Of a stretch of DNA of 64,000 nucleotides, positions 7,637 to 14,922 are shown piece after piece (the first letter of the stretch is position 1; each line of letters begins with the position of its first letter). Made by a program: the position numbers and the translations under genes. Source of the stretch: Saccharothrix sp. NRRL B-16348 (GTDB lineage Bacteria; Actinomycetota; Actinomycetes; Mycobacteriales; Pseudonocardiaceae). Where the stretch lies: contig NZ_LGED01000091.1 of the NCBI RefSeq assembly GCF_001280085.1, positions 1 to 64,000 of the forward strand, read 5' to 3'. Under the pieces are notes generated by a model. It was not told where the DNA came from. It was given only the letters and a program-made list of their open reading frames with translations, and made no database searches.

Positions 7637-8919
7637 TCGGTACCTCCGTCGGCGGGGTTGAGGATCAGGACGGCGCGCGAGTCGGGCCGCAACGCCTTGG
7701 CCGCCGCGGCGACCTCGTCGGTGGTGATGCCGGCCAGCTTGTCCGGCAGCTCGTACAGCAGCTCCGCCCGCCCGAACAGGAGCTCGGCCGACCCGAGGCC
7801 CAGGGTCCGGCTGGTGAGCCGGTCGTGCTCGCGGTGCATGGTCGACACCCAACGGGCGGTGACCTTCGCCAGCTCCTGCTCCGTCGGCCCTTCCTCGGCC
7901 AACCGCAGCAGCTCCTCGTCCACCGCCGTGAGCACCTGCTCGGAGGTGACCTCCGCCGGGTGGATCGCGGTGATGCTGAACGTGTCCGGGTCGCGCGCCT
8001 CCAACGGTCCGAACAGACCGCACCCGGCGCCGACGTCGACCACGATCGCGTCGCGGTGCACCAGCCGCTGCTGCAGCCGCGACCCGTCGCCGTCGGTGAG
8101 CACACCGGCCAGCACCAGGTACGCGAGGTAGCCCTCGACCTCGGTCACCGGGTCCGGGATGCGGTAGCCCACGGCGATGGCGGGCATCGGCGCGTGCTTG
8201 TCGGTGTGCTCGGCCCGCAGCTCGCCCTTCGGCGCTGCCTCGGCGAACGACGGCCGGGACGGCACCGGTCGGGCGGGCACGTCACCGAAGTGCTTCTCGA
8301 CGAGTGCCTTCGCCCCTTCGGGGTCGAAGTCGCCCGCCACCGTCAGCACGGCGTTGCCCGGCGCGTAGTAGGTGTCGAAGAACGCGGCGCAATCGTCCAC
8401 GGTGGCGTTCTCCAGGTCGGTGAAGTCGCCGTAGCCGTTGTGCGCGTTGGGGAAGGTCTGGAACAGGACCGGCGGCAGGAGGATCCACGGGAACCCCCCG
8501 TACGGTCGGTTGAGCACGTTGAGTCGGATCTCCTCCTTCACGACGTCGATCTGGTTGCGCAGGTTCTCCTCGGTGATCTTCGGCGCCCGCATGCGGTCCG
8601 CCTCGAGGAACAGAGCCCGCTCCAGTGCCGCCGACGGCAGCACCTCGTAGTAGTCGGTGTAGTCGGGGTGCGTGGACCCGTTGAACGTGCCGCCAGAGGA
8701 CTGCACGTGTCGGAAGTGGGCCAGCTTCTCGAGGCTCTCGCTGCCCTGGAACATGAGGTGCTCGAAGAGGTGCGCGAACCCCGTCCGCCCCTCAGGCTCG
8801 GAGCGGAAGCCCACGTCGTAGTGCACGCTCACCCCGACGACCGGGGCGCTGCGGTCGGGTGCGAGCACCACCCGCAGACCGTTGGGAAGCGTGAACCTGT
8901 GCAGTTCGGGTAGCGCCAT
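7633..8919 (-). CDS. M16-family zinc metallopeptidase, catalytic subunit
   Basis: 428 residues. Inverted zinc motif H50-L-F-E53-H54 with the third ligand E130 in KEEIRLNVL, the standard 75-76-residue distance. No signal peptide, so cytoplasmic. First gene of a three-gene operon (M16 catalytic, M16 non-catalytic, nudC) joined by two GTGA overlaps. The ATG is preceded at six bases by TAGGCT with no Shine-Dalgarno, suggesting a leaderless message. Substrate unknown; such pairs degrade peptides or process proteins. Confidence 0.92.
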   Translation of the reverse strand: MALPELHRFTLPNGLRVVLAPDRSAPVVGVSVHYDVGFRSEPEGRTGFAHLFEHLMFQGSESLEKLAHFRHVQSSGGTFNGSTHPDYTDYYEVLPSAALERALFLEADRMRAPKITEENLRNQIDVVKEEIRLNVLNRPYGGFPWILLPPVLFQTFPNAHNGYGDFTDLENATVDDCAAFFDTYYAPGNAVLTVAGDFDPEGAKALVEKHFGDVPARPVPSRPSFAEAAPKGELRAEHTDKHAPMPAIAVGYRIPDPVTEVEGYLAYLVLAGVLTDGDGSRLQQRLVHRDAIVVDVGAGCGLFGPLEARDPDTFSITAIHPAEVTSEQVLTAVDEELLRLAEEGPTEQELAKVTARWVSTMHREHDRLTSRTLGLGSAELLFGRAELLYELPDKLAGITTDEVAAAAKALRPDSRAVLILNPADGGTE

Positions 8920-8925
8920 GGACGC

Positions 8926-8931
8926 AGCCTA
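8926..8931 (-). promoter_or_regulatory. Leaderless -10 (TAGGCT) of the M16-nudC operon
   Basis: TAGGCT, six bases, then ATG 8919 on the minus strand; no ribosome-binding site. No good -35 found. The 336-bp gap 8920-9255 otherwise holds the LexA-type promoter at 9205-9233 and no convincing gene. Confidence 0.5.
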
Positions 8932-9204
8932 CGGGTTCACACCACTGCCGGGCTCGATGGTCGCCCACCCACCGAAGCGTCCCGCTACGCCCAACGCGAA
9001 CCGACCGGGTTCGGACCGGCCGACCAGCGGCTCGACGGCCGATCCGGAGCCGGGCACGCGCCCGCGCCGGTCCTGGACCACCGCCTGTCTCAGCAGGCCG
9101 CCCACCCGGTGGAGCCGGCGCGTGTGGGCACCGGGTCGGGTTCGGCCCTGCCCCGACCGACCTTCGCCTGCCGCCCGCAGGTGGTCGTGTTCGGGGATGG
9201 CTCC

Positions 9205-9233
9205 AGTGTCGAACTTCTGTTCGAGGTTGGCAA
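9205..9233 (-). promoter_or_regulatory. LexA-repressed (SOS) promoter, copy A
   Basis: Exact actinobacterial LexA box TCGAAC-TTCT-GTTCGA at 9209-9224. On the minus strand it lies between TTGCCA (9233-9228) and GACACT (9210-9205), 17 bp apart, so LexA would cover the -10. Six bases on there is ATC where copy B has ATG. No start codon or conserved gene follows before the M16 operon. Confidence 0.75.
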
Positions 9234-9235
9234 GA

Positions 9236-9249
9236 TCACTTTCGAGTGA
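9236..9249 (-). terminator. Small hairpin after the DUF2207 gene
   Basis: TCACT-TTCG-AGTGA, five-base arms and a tetraloop, 7 bp past the DUF2207 stop. Weak, with no T-run; may be incidental because it lies next to the SOS promoter. Confidence 0.3.
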
Positions 9250-9255
9250 ACGGGG

Positions 9256-10896
9256 TCAGCCCCTCAGCGACCTCAGGTGCCCCGCCTGCGCCAGCACACC
9301 GTCCACCGCGCCCAGGAACGCCGGGAACCGCTGCGCGAACCGCCGCAGGTCACCGCCCTGCTCCGCCTCGCCGAACCAGTACAGCCCCGGCCGCGTGCCG
9401 GCGAAAGTCGTCAGCCACCGCTCCGTCTCACCCAGCACCACGGCGTACGGCAACGACCGCGAGAACACCATCTCCCGATCGGACTCCGGGATGTCCTGCG
9501 GCGTCGCCGTGTGCAGGTACCCGCGCAACCCGCGCACGTGCTCCAACAAGACGCTGCCGCGCTTGGTCCGGGCGGGCATCGTGCGCGCGCCCACCGCCAA
9601 CGCCACCCCCGCCACCACGACGACCAGCCCGAACAACGCCGCCCCGCCCACCAGCGCCAACACCACCGTCAGCGCCGCGCCCAGCACGCCGACGCCGACA
9701 CCGGCCCACCACCAGAGGCTGCGCTCGGCGTCCGGCCGGCGCGCGAACCAGTTCTTCGCCACCACGTCCGCGTACAGCGCGTCCCGCACGCGAGACAGGT
9801 CGATCCGCCTGCCCCGCAGCTCCGACAGCGACACGGCGTCCACCCCGTCGGGCAACAAGGCCTCGTACACCGCGCGTTCGTACCCGGACAGCGACGGGTC
9901 GGCCGGGTTGCGCCGCACGAACCGCCAGTCGTGCCCGTCGACCTCTTCGATCCACACGTAGTTGCGCACCGCGAGGTCCACGATCGTGGCGGTCACGTCG
10001 ACCACGTCCACGTGCTCGTCCACCACGGTCCCCACCTGGCCGGGCAGCACGCCGTCCGGCGAGGCGAACGCCACCCGCCCGGCACCGTCGGTGACCAGCA
10101 CGTTCACCGGTCCGACCTCACCGGCCAACGCCCGCGCGTCACGGCCGCGGAGGTACCACAACAACAACCCGCCGCACAGCAGCAGCACGACCAGCCCACC
10201 GAGCCCCGCGCCCGTGAGGGGGGTTAAGGCGAACGCCGCCGCAAGCCCGGACGACTCCTCCACGCGCGCGTTGGCGGGCGCCGCGCCCTCCTCCAACCCG
10301 ACCACCACGTCGACCCGCTCACCGGCGGCCAGGCCGATCTCGGTCGCCCGCACGCCGCGCCCGTCGCCCAGGTCCGCGCTGGTGCACGGCTTCGACGTGC
10401 CCGGCTCGCCGGCCAGGCAGTTCACCGACCGCGGCGCGTCCGGCGTGATCACGGAGACCTTCACCGAGTCGAGCGCGGTGTCCCAGCCGCTCGCGGGCTG
10501 CCAGCTCAGCTCCAGCGTGTCGCCGATCTTGGCGACCGCGCCGACCACGGAGTACTTGACGGTCGACGTGCCGGCCTGGAGTGCGATCGTCAGCTCGTCG
10601 TCCGATGCTGTAGCGGTGCCCTTGCCCTCCACGACCGCGTCACCGACCTGGAAGACCCGGTCGCGATCGGCGGAGACCGGGACGCGCAGCGGAACGACCC
10701 GCGTGGCGGTCCTGCCCTCGGGGACGGTGACCACCTCGGTCACGGTCAGCCTGCCGTCGCGCTCCAGCTTGAGCCGCACGTCCGCGCCGACCGTCCCGGG
10801 CAGTCCGGCCGTGCCGCTCGGCTGCGCCGCCGCCGTGCCGGTGCCCGCGCACAGCGCGACCGCGCAGATGGCCGCCGCTCCCCAGTTTTTCAACAC
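9256..10896 (-). CDS. DUF2207-domain membrane protein
   Basis: 546 residues from GTG 10896. N-terminal signal or anchor (AAAICAVALCAGTGTAAAQ), an extracytoplasmic DUF2207 beta domain, a membrane helix (GAGLGGLVVLLLCGGLLLWYL), a cytoplasmic winged-helix-like stretch, two adjacent helices (LWWWAGVGVGVLGAALTVVLALVGG and LFGLVVVVAGVALAVG), and a C-terminal SLPYAVVLGETERWLTTFAG tail typical of the family. Function unknown. TATTCT eight bases before GTG 10896 supports that start and a leaderless message; ATG 10947 is the alternative. Divergent from the two zinc-peptidase genes. Confidence 0.85.
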   Translation of the reverse strand: MLKNWGAAAICAVALCAGTGTAAAQPSGTAGLPGTVGADVRLKLERDGRLTVTEVVTVPEGRTATRVVPLRVPVSADRDRVFQVGDAVVEGKGTATASDDELTIALQAGTSTVKYSVVGAVAKIGDTLELSWQPASGWDTALDSVKVSVITPDAPRSVNCLAGEPGTSKPCTSADLGDGRGVRATEIGLAAGERVDVVVGLEEGAAPANARVEESSGLAAAFALTPLTGAGLGGLVVLLLCGGLLLWYLRGRDARALAGEVGPVNVLVTDGAGRVAFASPDGVLPGQVGTVVDEHVDVVDVTATIVDLAVRNYVWIEEVDGHDWRFVRRNPADPSLSGYERAVYEALLPDGVDAVSLSELRGRRIDLSRVRDALYADVVAKNWFARRPDAERSLWWWAGVGVGVLGAALTVVLALVGGAALFGLVVVVAGVALAVGARTMPARTKRGSVLLEHVRGLRGYLHTATPQDIPESDREMVFSRSLPYAVVLGETERWLTTFAGTRPGLYWFGEAEQGGDLRRFAQRFPAFLGAVDGVLAQAGHLRSLRG

Positions 10897-10904
10897 GGCC
10901 GCGG

Positions 10905-10910
10905 AGAATA
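10905..10910 (-). promoter_or_regulatory. Leaderless -10 (TATTCT) of the DUF2207 gene
   Basis: TATTCT lies eight bases upstream of GTG 10896 on the minus strand, with no ribosome-binding site between them. Confidence 0.45.
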
Positions 10911-10971
10911 GCGGAGTTCCCCTAAGCTCTTGTGCTGATTCGGGCATCCGCGATATGGGGGACGACCAGCG

Positions 10972-12225
10972 ATGACGCAACCACCGCCGCCGGGTGGCTG
11001 GCCGCCACCACGACCGGTTGGGCCGCCGCCGATGCCCGCGCCCCTCCACCAGCAGCAGCCTCAGCAGTGGCCCGCCCAGCAGCCGCCGATGCCCGGTCCG
11101 CCGCCGCCCGGTCCGCCGCCCCCGCCGTCCTGGCCCGGGCAGGCGCCCGCGATGCCGCCGCCGATGGCCGCGCCGCAGCCGCCGCCCGCCAACTGGGGTC
11201 CGCCGCCCGGACCGCCCCAGGGCTGGGGCCCGGCGCCGATGCCGTACCCGCCGCTGCCCCGGCAGAAGAGCAAGGGCCCGCTGGTGGCCGTGCTGGTCGT
11301 CGGCGTCCTCGTGCTGGGCGTCGTCGCGATCGGCATCGTGGCCGCGAACAGCGGCTCCAAGGAGGCGAGCAACTCGGGCAACGCCGGGTACGACAGCTAC
11401 ACGTACACGCCCGAACCCACCACCACCACGACGACCACGAGGTCGACGTCCGCCTCGGAGAGCACCAGGCGGTCCACGTCGTCCAGCACGCCGAAGGCCG
11501 GCCCGAAAGCCGTCATCGCGCTGGGCGACAACCCGATCCACGCCGCGGGCCTGGGCGCGTTCAACATCGGCGGCTGCCCCCTGCCGTCGATGGACTACTC
11601 GCCCGCGGGCCAGGACCGGTTCCTCCGGGCCTCGCTGCCGTGCATCGAGGCGATGTGGAAGCCGTCGTTCGAGCGCGCGAACCTGCCCTACCAGCCGGTC
11701 GAGCTGGTCATGGTGACGTCCCAGATCACCAACACGTGCGGCTCCATGGGCCCCGACCGCACGGCCATGTACTGCGACGGCACCATCTACTGGACGCCGA
11801 ACCACTACGCCAACGAACAGGGTTCGGCGAACCCCAACCACCCCGGCAAGTACCTGGGGCAGCTCGCGCACGAGTACGGCCACCACATCCAGTGGCTGTC
11901 CGGCATCCTGCGGGCGTCCAGCCAGGCCCAGTACGACAAGGGCGGCTGGGACACCCCGGACGGCCTCGACCTGAACCGCCGCAAGGAGCTGCAGGCCACG
12001 TGCTTCGGCGGGATGACGCTCGCGCCCCTGTCGCACGGCGCGGTGCCCGCCGACGTCATCTCGGTGGCCCTGACGGACGCCGGGAACCGGGGCGACTACC
12101 CGATCTACCCCAACCGGGACCACGGCGCGCCCGAGAAGAACGCCGCCTGGGTCAACCACGGGTTCAAAAACAACGAGACGAGCGCGTGCAACACTTGGGT
12201 GGCGAGCGCGGCGGACGTCAGCTGA
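10972..12225 (+). CDS. Membrane-anchored neutral zinc metallopeptidase, Pro-rich N-terminus
   Basis: 417 residues. Residues 1-98 are cytoplasmic and extremely Pro/Gln/Gly-rich; one helix at about 102-127 (GPLVAVLVVGVLVLGVVAIGIVAAN) anchors the protein; a Thr/Ser-rich spacer follows, then a Zn_peptidase (PF04228, YpfJ-like) domain outside the cell. Zinc motif HEYGHH at residues 300-305 and a downstream RRKELQATCFGGM helix supplying the third-ligand Glu. Cys pairs in the domain could form disulfides. Family peptidases are little studied. ATG follows GGGGGA at moderate spacing. Same family as the next gene, 15 bp away: a tandem duplication. Confidence 0.9.
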   Translation: MTQPPPPGGWPPPRPVGPPPMPAPLHQQQPQQWPAQQPPMPGPPPPGPPPPPSWPGQAPAMPPPMAAPQPPPANWGPPPGPPQGWGPAPMPYPPLPRQKSKGPLVAVLVVGVLVLGVVAIGIVAANSGSKEASNSGNAGYDSYTYTPEPTTTTTTTRSTSASESTRRSTSSSTPKAGPKAVIALGDNPIHAAGLGAFNIGGCPLPSMDYSPAGQDRFLRASLPCIEAMWKPSFERANLPYQPVELVMVTSQITNTCGSMGPDRTAMYCDGTIYWTPNHYANEQGSANPNHPGKYLGQLAHEYGHHIQWLSGILRASSQAQYDKGGWDTPDGLDLNRRKELQATCFGGMTLAPLSHGAVPADVISVALTDAGNRGDYPIYPNRDHGAPEKNAAWVNHGFKNNETSACNTWVASAADVS

Positions 12226-12240
12226 CCCGACTGGAGGACC

Positions 12241-13140
12241 GTGCACACGCCCGAGGAGCCCAAGAACAACCCGATCGTCCTCATCGGCGTGTTCTCGTTG
12301 ATCGTGTTGTGCGTGCTGGGTCTCGGCGGCATCACGCAGCTCGAGACGTCCCGGCGGATCAACGGCCGCGCGGTGGCCGCGCCGGGCGTGACGGCCGTGC
12401 AGTCCACGGAGACGGAGGCCCCTCGGCCGCGTGCCGTGCACCGGCTGGCCGACCACCCGTTGCTCACGGCGTCCGTTCGGCTTCCGGCGGTGACGTGCGC
12501 GTTGCCGGGGTTCGGCGTGTCGGACACGGAGCTGTCGGCGTACTACAAGGCCGGTGTGGTGTGCCTGGACGACGCGTGGCGGCCCGTGCTGGAGCAGGCG
12601 AACCTGCCGTTCGACCCGCCCGCGCTGGACACGTCGCCGGACCTGACCGACGGGCCGTGCGGCTCGGCGCCCGCGGAGAGTGAGGCGGTCGCGTACTACT
12701 GCGGTCGCAACAGGACCATCTACATGCCCACGCGGCGGCTGCGCGACAACGGCGGCGGCGAGCGCGCCGGGTCGCACCTGGCGACGTTGGCGCACGAGTA
12801 CGGGCACCACGTGCAGGCGTTGACGGGGATGCTGCGCGCCGCGGACAGCAAGATCGTCGACGCGGGCGAGGAGACGCCGGCGGGGCTGGAGATGTCGCGG
12901 CGGATCGAGCTGCAGGCCAACTGCTTCGCCGGGATGTTCCTGGTGGCGGCGGCCGGGTCGATCGGGACCGGGTTGGCGCAGGAGGCGGCGGACGACTTCC
13001 AGTACGCCGTGGAGGAGCCGCCGGAGAAGAACGCCCACGGCAGCCCGGACAACCAGTCCGAATGGGCGTCCCAGGGTTTCACGGTGGGCGTGACGTCGTC
13101 GTGCAACACCTATGCGGCTTCGGCGGAGGCCGTCGGCTGA
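12241..13140 (+). CDS. Membrane-anchored neutral zinc metallopeptidase, second copy
   Basis: 299 residues, GTG 12241 after GGAGGA. One N-terminal helix (NPIVLIGVFSLIVLCVLGLGG) with only a short cytoplasmic tail, then the extracytoplasmic Zn_peptidase domain: HEYGHH at residues 185-190 and MSRRIELQANCFAGMF. It lacks the long Pro-rich tail of its neighbour and is shorter, but both end in a SxCNTxxASA motif, showing common origin. Probably co-transcribed with the first copy. Its 3' end overlaps the convergent small membrane gene by 31 bp. Confidence 0.9.
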   Translation: MHTPEEPKNNPIVLIGVFSLIVLCVLGLGGITQLETSRRINGRAVAAPGVTAVQSTETEAPRPRAVHRLADHPLLTASVRLPAVTCALPGFGVSDTELSAYYKAGVVCLDDAWRPVLEQANLPFDPPALDTSPDLTDGPCGSAPAESEAVAYYCGRNRTIYMPTRRLRDNGGGERAGSHLATLAHEYGHHVQALTGMLRAADSKIVDAGEETPAGLEMSRRIELQANCFAGMFLVAAAGSIGTGLAQEAADDFQYAVEEPPEKNAHGSPDNQSEWASQGFTVGVTSSCNTYAASAEAVG

Positions 13141-13547
13141 GAGCGCCTGGTCAGCAGGTAGGCGTAGAGGCCGCCGGCCAGGCCGCTCAGGCACATCAGC
13201 AGCGTGGTCAGCCTGACGTCGAACGGCATGCCCACGGGGGTGCTGGCGGCCGCTTGGACGGTGAACTCGCCGCTGGTGTCGGCGGGGACGACGACTTCCA
13301 CGACCTCGTTCTGCTGATGGCCGCAGCCGTCGAGCTTGGCGGTGTGCGCCTGGTCACCGATCGTCAGTTCGACCCGGTCGTAGGCCTCCGCGTCGCCGCA
13401 TGAAGCCGGCGTGACGACGGTGGCGGTGGCCCGGCGGACCTCGGTGGACGTGCGCGGCCACCACAACGCGACCGCTGCCGCGACGGCCACCAGGCCCACG
13501 ACCAGCAGCACCAGCGCCCACCTGACCGGGCTTCGCGGAACCGCCAC
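13110..13547 (-). CDS. Small membrane protein, two helices, unknown function
   Basis: 145 residues from GTG 13547; an upstream TTG at 13613 is possible, but that stretch has poorer codon use. Helix 1 (WALVLLVVGLVAVAAAVALWW), an extracytoplasmic loop with two Cys residues in C-G-D and D-G-C-G contexts that may form a disulfide, then helix 2 (LTTLLMCLSGLAGGLYAYLL). No family recognised. Codon third positions are GC-rich like its neighbours, so I take it as real. The last ten codons overlap the zinc-peptidase gene on the other strand. Confidence 0.6.
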   Translation of the reverse strand: MAVPRSPVRWALVLLVVGLVAVAAAVALWWPRTSTEVRRATATVVTPASCGDAEAYDRVELTIGDQAHTAKLDGCGHQQNEVVEVVVPADTSGEFTVQAAASTPVGMPFDVRLTTLLMCLSGLAGGLYAYLLTRRSQPTASAEAA

Positions 13548-13632
13548 AGCGTGGATGGTCGCAGACGGGGTGGCCGGTTGTCGTGGGGGCCGACGGCTCC
13601 GCCGGCCACTCAAACATCACCTGATCGTGATC

Positions 13633-13662
13633 TTGCACACCCTCGAACTGTTGTTCGACACT
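13633..13662 (+). promoter_or_regulatory. LexA-repressed (SOS) promoter, copy B
   Basis: Exact LexA box TCGAAC-TGTT-GTTCGA at 13643-13658, between TTGCAC (13633) and GACACT (13657), 18 bp apart, followed by six bases and ATG 13669. About 40 of 47 positions from GTGATCTTGC onward match copy A at 9205. The short frame from 13669 ends at 13875 and resembles no protein. The gap 13548-14244 (697 bp) holds this promoter and a hairpin but no gene I can support. Confidence 0.75.
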
Positions 13663-14067
13663 GGTCCCATGCCCACAACCGCGAAAACCACCGAACCCGT
13701 CCGACCACGAGCGCGTCGCCGGATGCCGCACCGCGCGCCGCGCCGCGATCTCCGACCCTGGGCTTGGCCGCCACACCAGAGAAGTCGAGGGTTCTGGTGG
13801 GCTCCTCGAACGCGGCCGATGTCGTGCGATCACCGTCCAGCGCGGTCACCGTGCCGCGTGCGTGCGCCTACGTGAGCGGAGCCTGCCGCCTCCGCCTGAC
13901 ACCCCAGCCCGACGCCGCCACCTGACGCCGCCGCCGGCCCGCACCGCCCGTTCACCGCACCGCACGGTCGTTCCTGATCCCTGTCCATGGTCCACAGCGG
14001 ATTCGCGTCCCGAGCCACACCGTTCGCCGCCCGTCGAAGCGAGGTGGCTGCTCGCGGATCCCCAGAC

Positions 14068-14110
14068 GGCCGGTCTCTCCCGTCCGCGCCCACGTCGGGA
14101 GAGACCGGCC
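14068..14110. terminator. Perfect 15-bp hairpin
   Basis: GGCCGGTCTCTCCCG (14068-14082), 13-base loop, CGGGAGAGACCGGCC (14096-14110). No T-run. It lies 135 bp upstream of the two-component operon and could insulate it from the SOS promoter B; a protein operator is the alternative. Confidence 0.55.
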
Positions 14111-14232
14111 CCCACGTCCGGCACGTCACCCACCGCAGCCGACCGTCGACGGGCGGCGATGCGAGTGCTGACGACTAGCTGTCACTTGTCCCCGCTTGTC
14201 GCGGCCTTGAGGCCGTGGCGGGCGACGCGACG

Positions 14233-14238
14233 CAGAAT
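14233..14238 (+). promoter_or_regulatory. Candidate leaderless -10 (CAGAAT) of the response regulator
   Basis: CAGAAT, six bases, then GTG 14245. No ribosome-binding site at usable distance for either ATG 14239 or GTG 14245. Confidence 0.4.
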
Positions 14239-14244
14239 ATGGAG

Positions 14245-14922
14245 GTGTCGACTGCTGCCAGAGTGCTGGTGATCGAGGACGCGGAGGCGATTGGCGCCGC
14301 GGTGAGTTCCGCCTTGCGGGATGCGGGTTACCAGGTGCAGGTCCGGCCGGACGGTCGCGACCTGGAGGGCGACCTGGTCCGGTTCCGGCCGGATCTGGTG
14401 GTGCTCGACGTGATGCTGCCCGGTCGGGACGGCTTCATGCTCCTGGAGGTCATCCGGCGGACGTGCGGGGCCGGGGTGGTGATGTTGACCGCCCGCGACG
14501 GGGTGTCCGACCGGTTGCGGGGGCTCGACCGGGGCGCGGACGACTACGTGGTGAAGCCGTTCGTGCTGGCCGAGCTGGTCGCCCGGGTGAGCGCGGTGTT
14601 GCGGCGGCTGGGGCGGACGCCGTCGACCGTGCAGATCGGCGACCTGGTGGTGGACGCCGACTCGGCGGTGGTGCTGCGCGGCGACGCGGCGATCGAGTTG
14701 ACCGCCACCGAACTGCGCCTGCTGCGGTACCTGGCCGCGCAGCGGGGGCGGGTGGTGGGCAAGACGCAGATCCTCACCGCGGTGTGGGGCTACGAGGACT
14801 ACGACCCGAACCTGGTCGAGGTGCACGTCAGCGCCTTGCGCCGGAAGTTGGAGGAGCACGGGCCGCGGTTGCTGCACACCGTGCGGGGGCTGGGCTACGT
14901 GCTCAGGGCGGACGAGACGTGA
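14245..14922 (+). CDS. OmpR/PhoB-family response regulator
   Basis: 225 residues from GTG 14245 (ATG 14239 and GTG 14215 are alternatives). Receiver domain with the acidic pair IED, phospho-acceptor Asp in VVLDVMLPGRDGF, and the conserved Lys in VVKPF; then a winged helix with ELTATELRLLRYLAAQRGRVV and VEVHVSALRRKLE...VRGLGYVL. Phosphorylated by the kinase encoded next, with which it overlaps by four bases (GTGA). Target genes unknown. Confidence 0.94.
   Translation: MSTAARVLVIEDAEAIGAAVSSALRDAGYQVQVRPDGRDLEGDLVRFRPDLVVLDVMLPGRDGFMLLEVIRRTCGAGVVMLTARDGVSDRLRGLDRGADDYVVKPFVLAELVARVSAVLRRLGRTPSTVQIGDLVVDADSAVVLRGDAAIELTATELRLLRYLAAQRGRVVGKTQILTAVWGYEDYDPNLVEVHVSALRRKLEEHGPRLLHTVRGLGYVLRADET

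Noticed and set aside
8882..9961. Long plus-strand frame opposite the DUF2207 gene
   Set aside because: Composition is Pro/Arg/Ser-rich shadow coding; it starts inside the M16 gene and has no recognisable domain.
9256..13194. A single 1,312-residue minus-strand protein
   Set aside because: Only the last 546 residues are a real DUF2207 protein; the rest is antisense to the two zinc peptidases.
13610..13849. 79-residue minus-strand frame in the gap near SOS promoter B
   Set aside because: Crosses the LexA promoter, lacks a ribosome-binding site and a domain.
13669..13875. 68-codon frame after SOS promoter B
   Set aside because: Arg/Pro-rich, poor codon pattern, no similarity I recognise; treated as a relic or non-coding.
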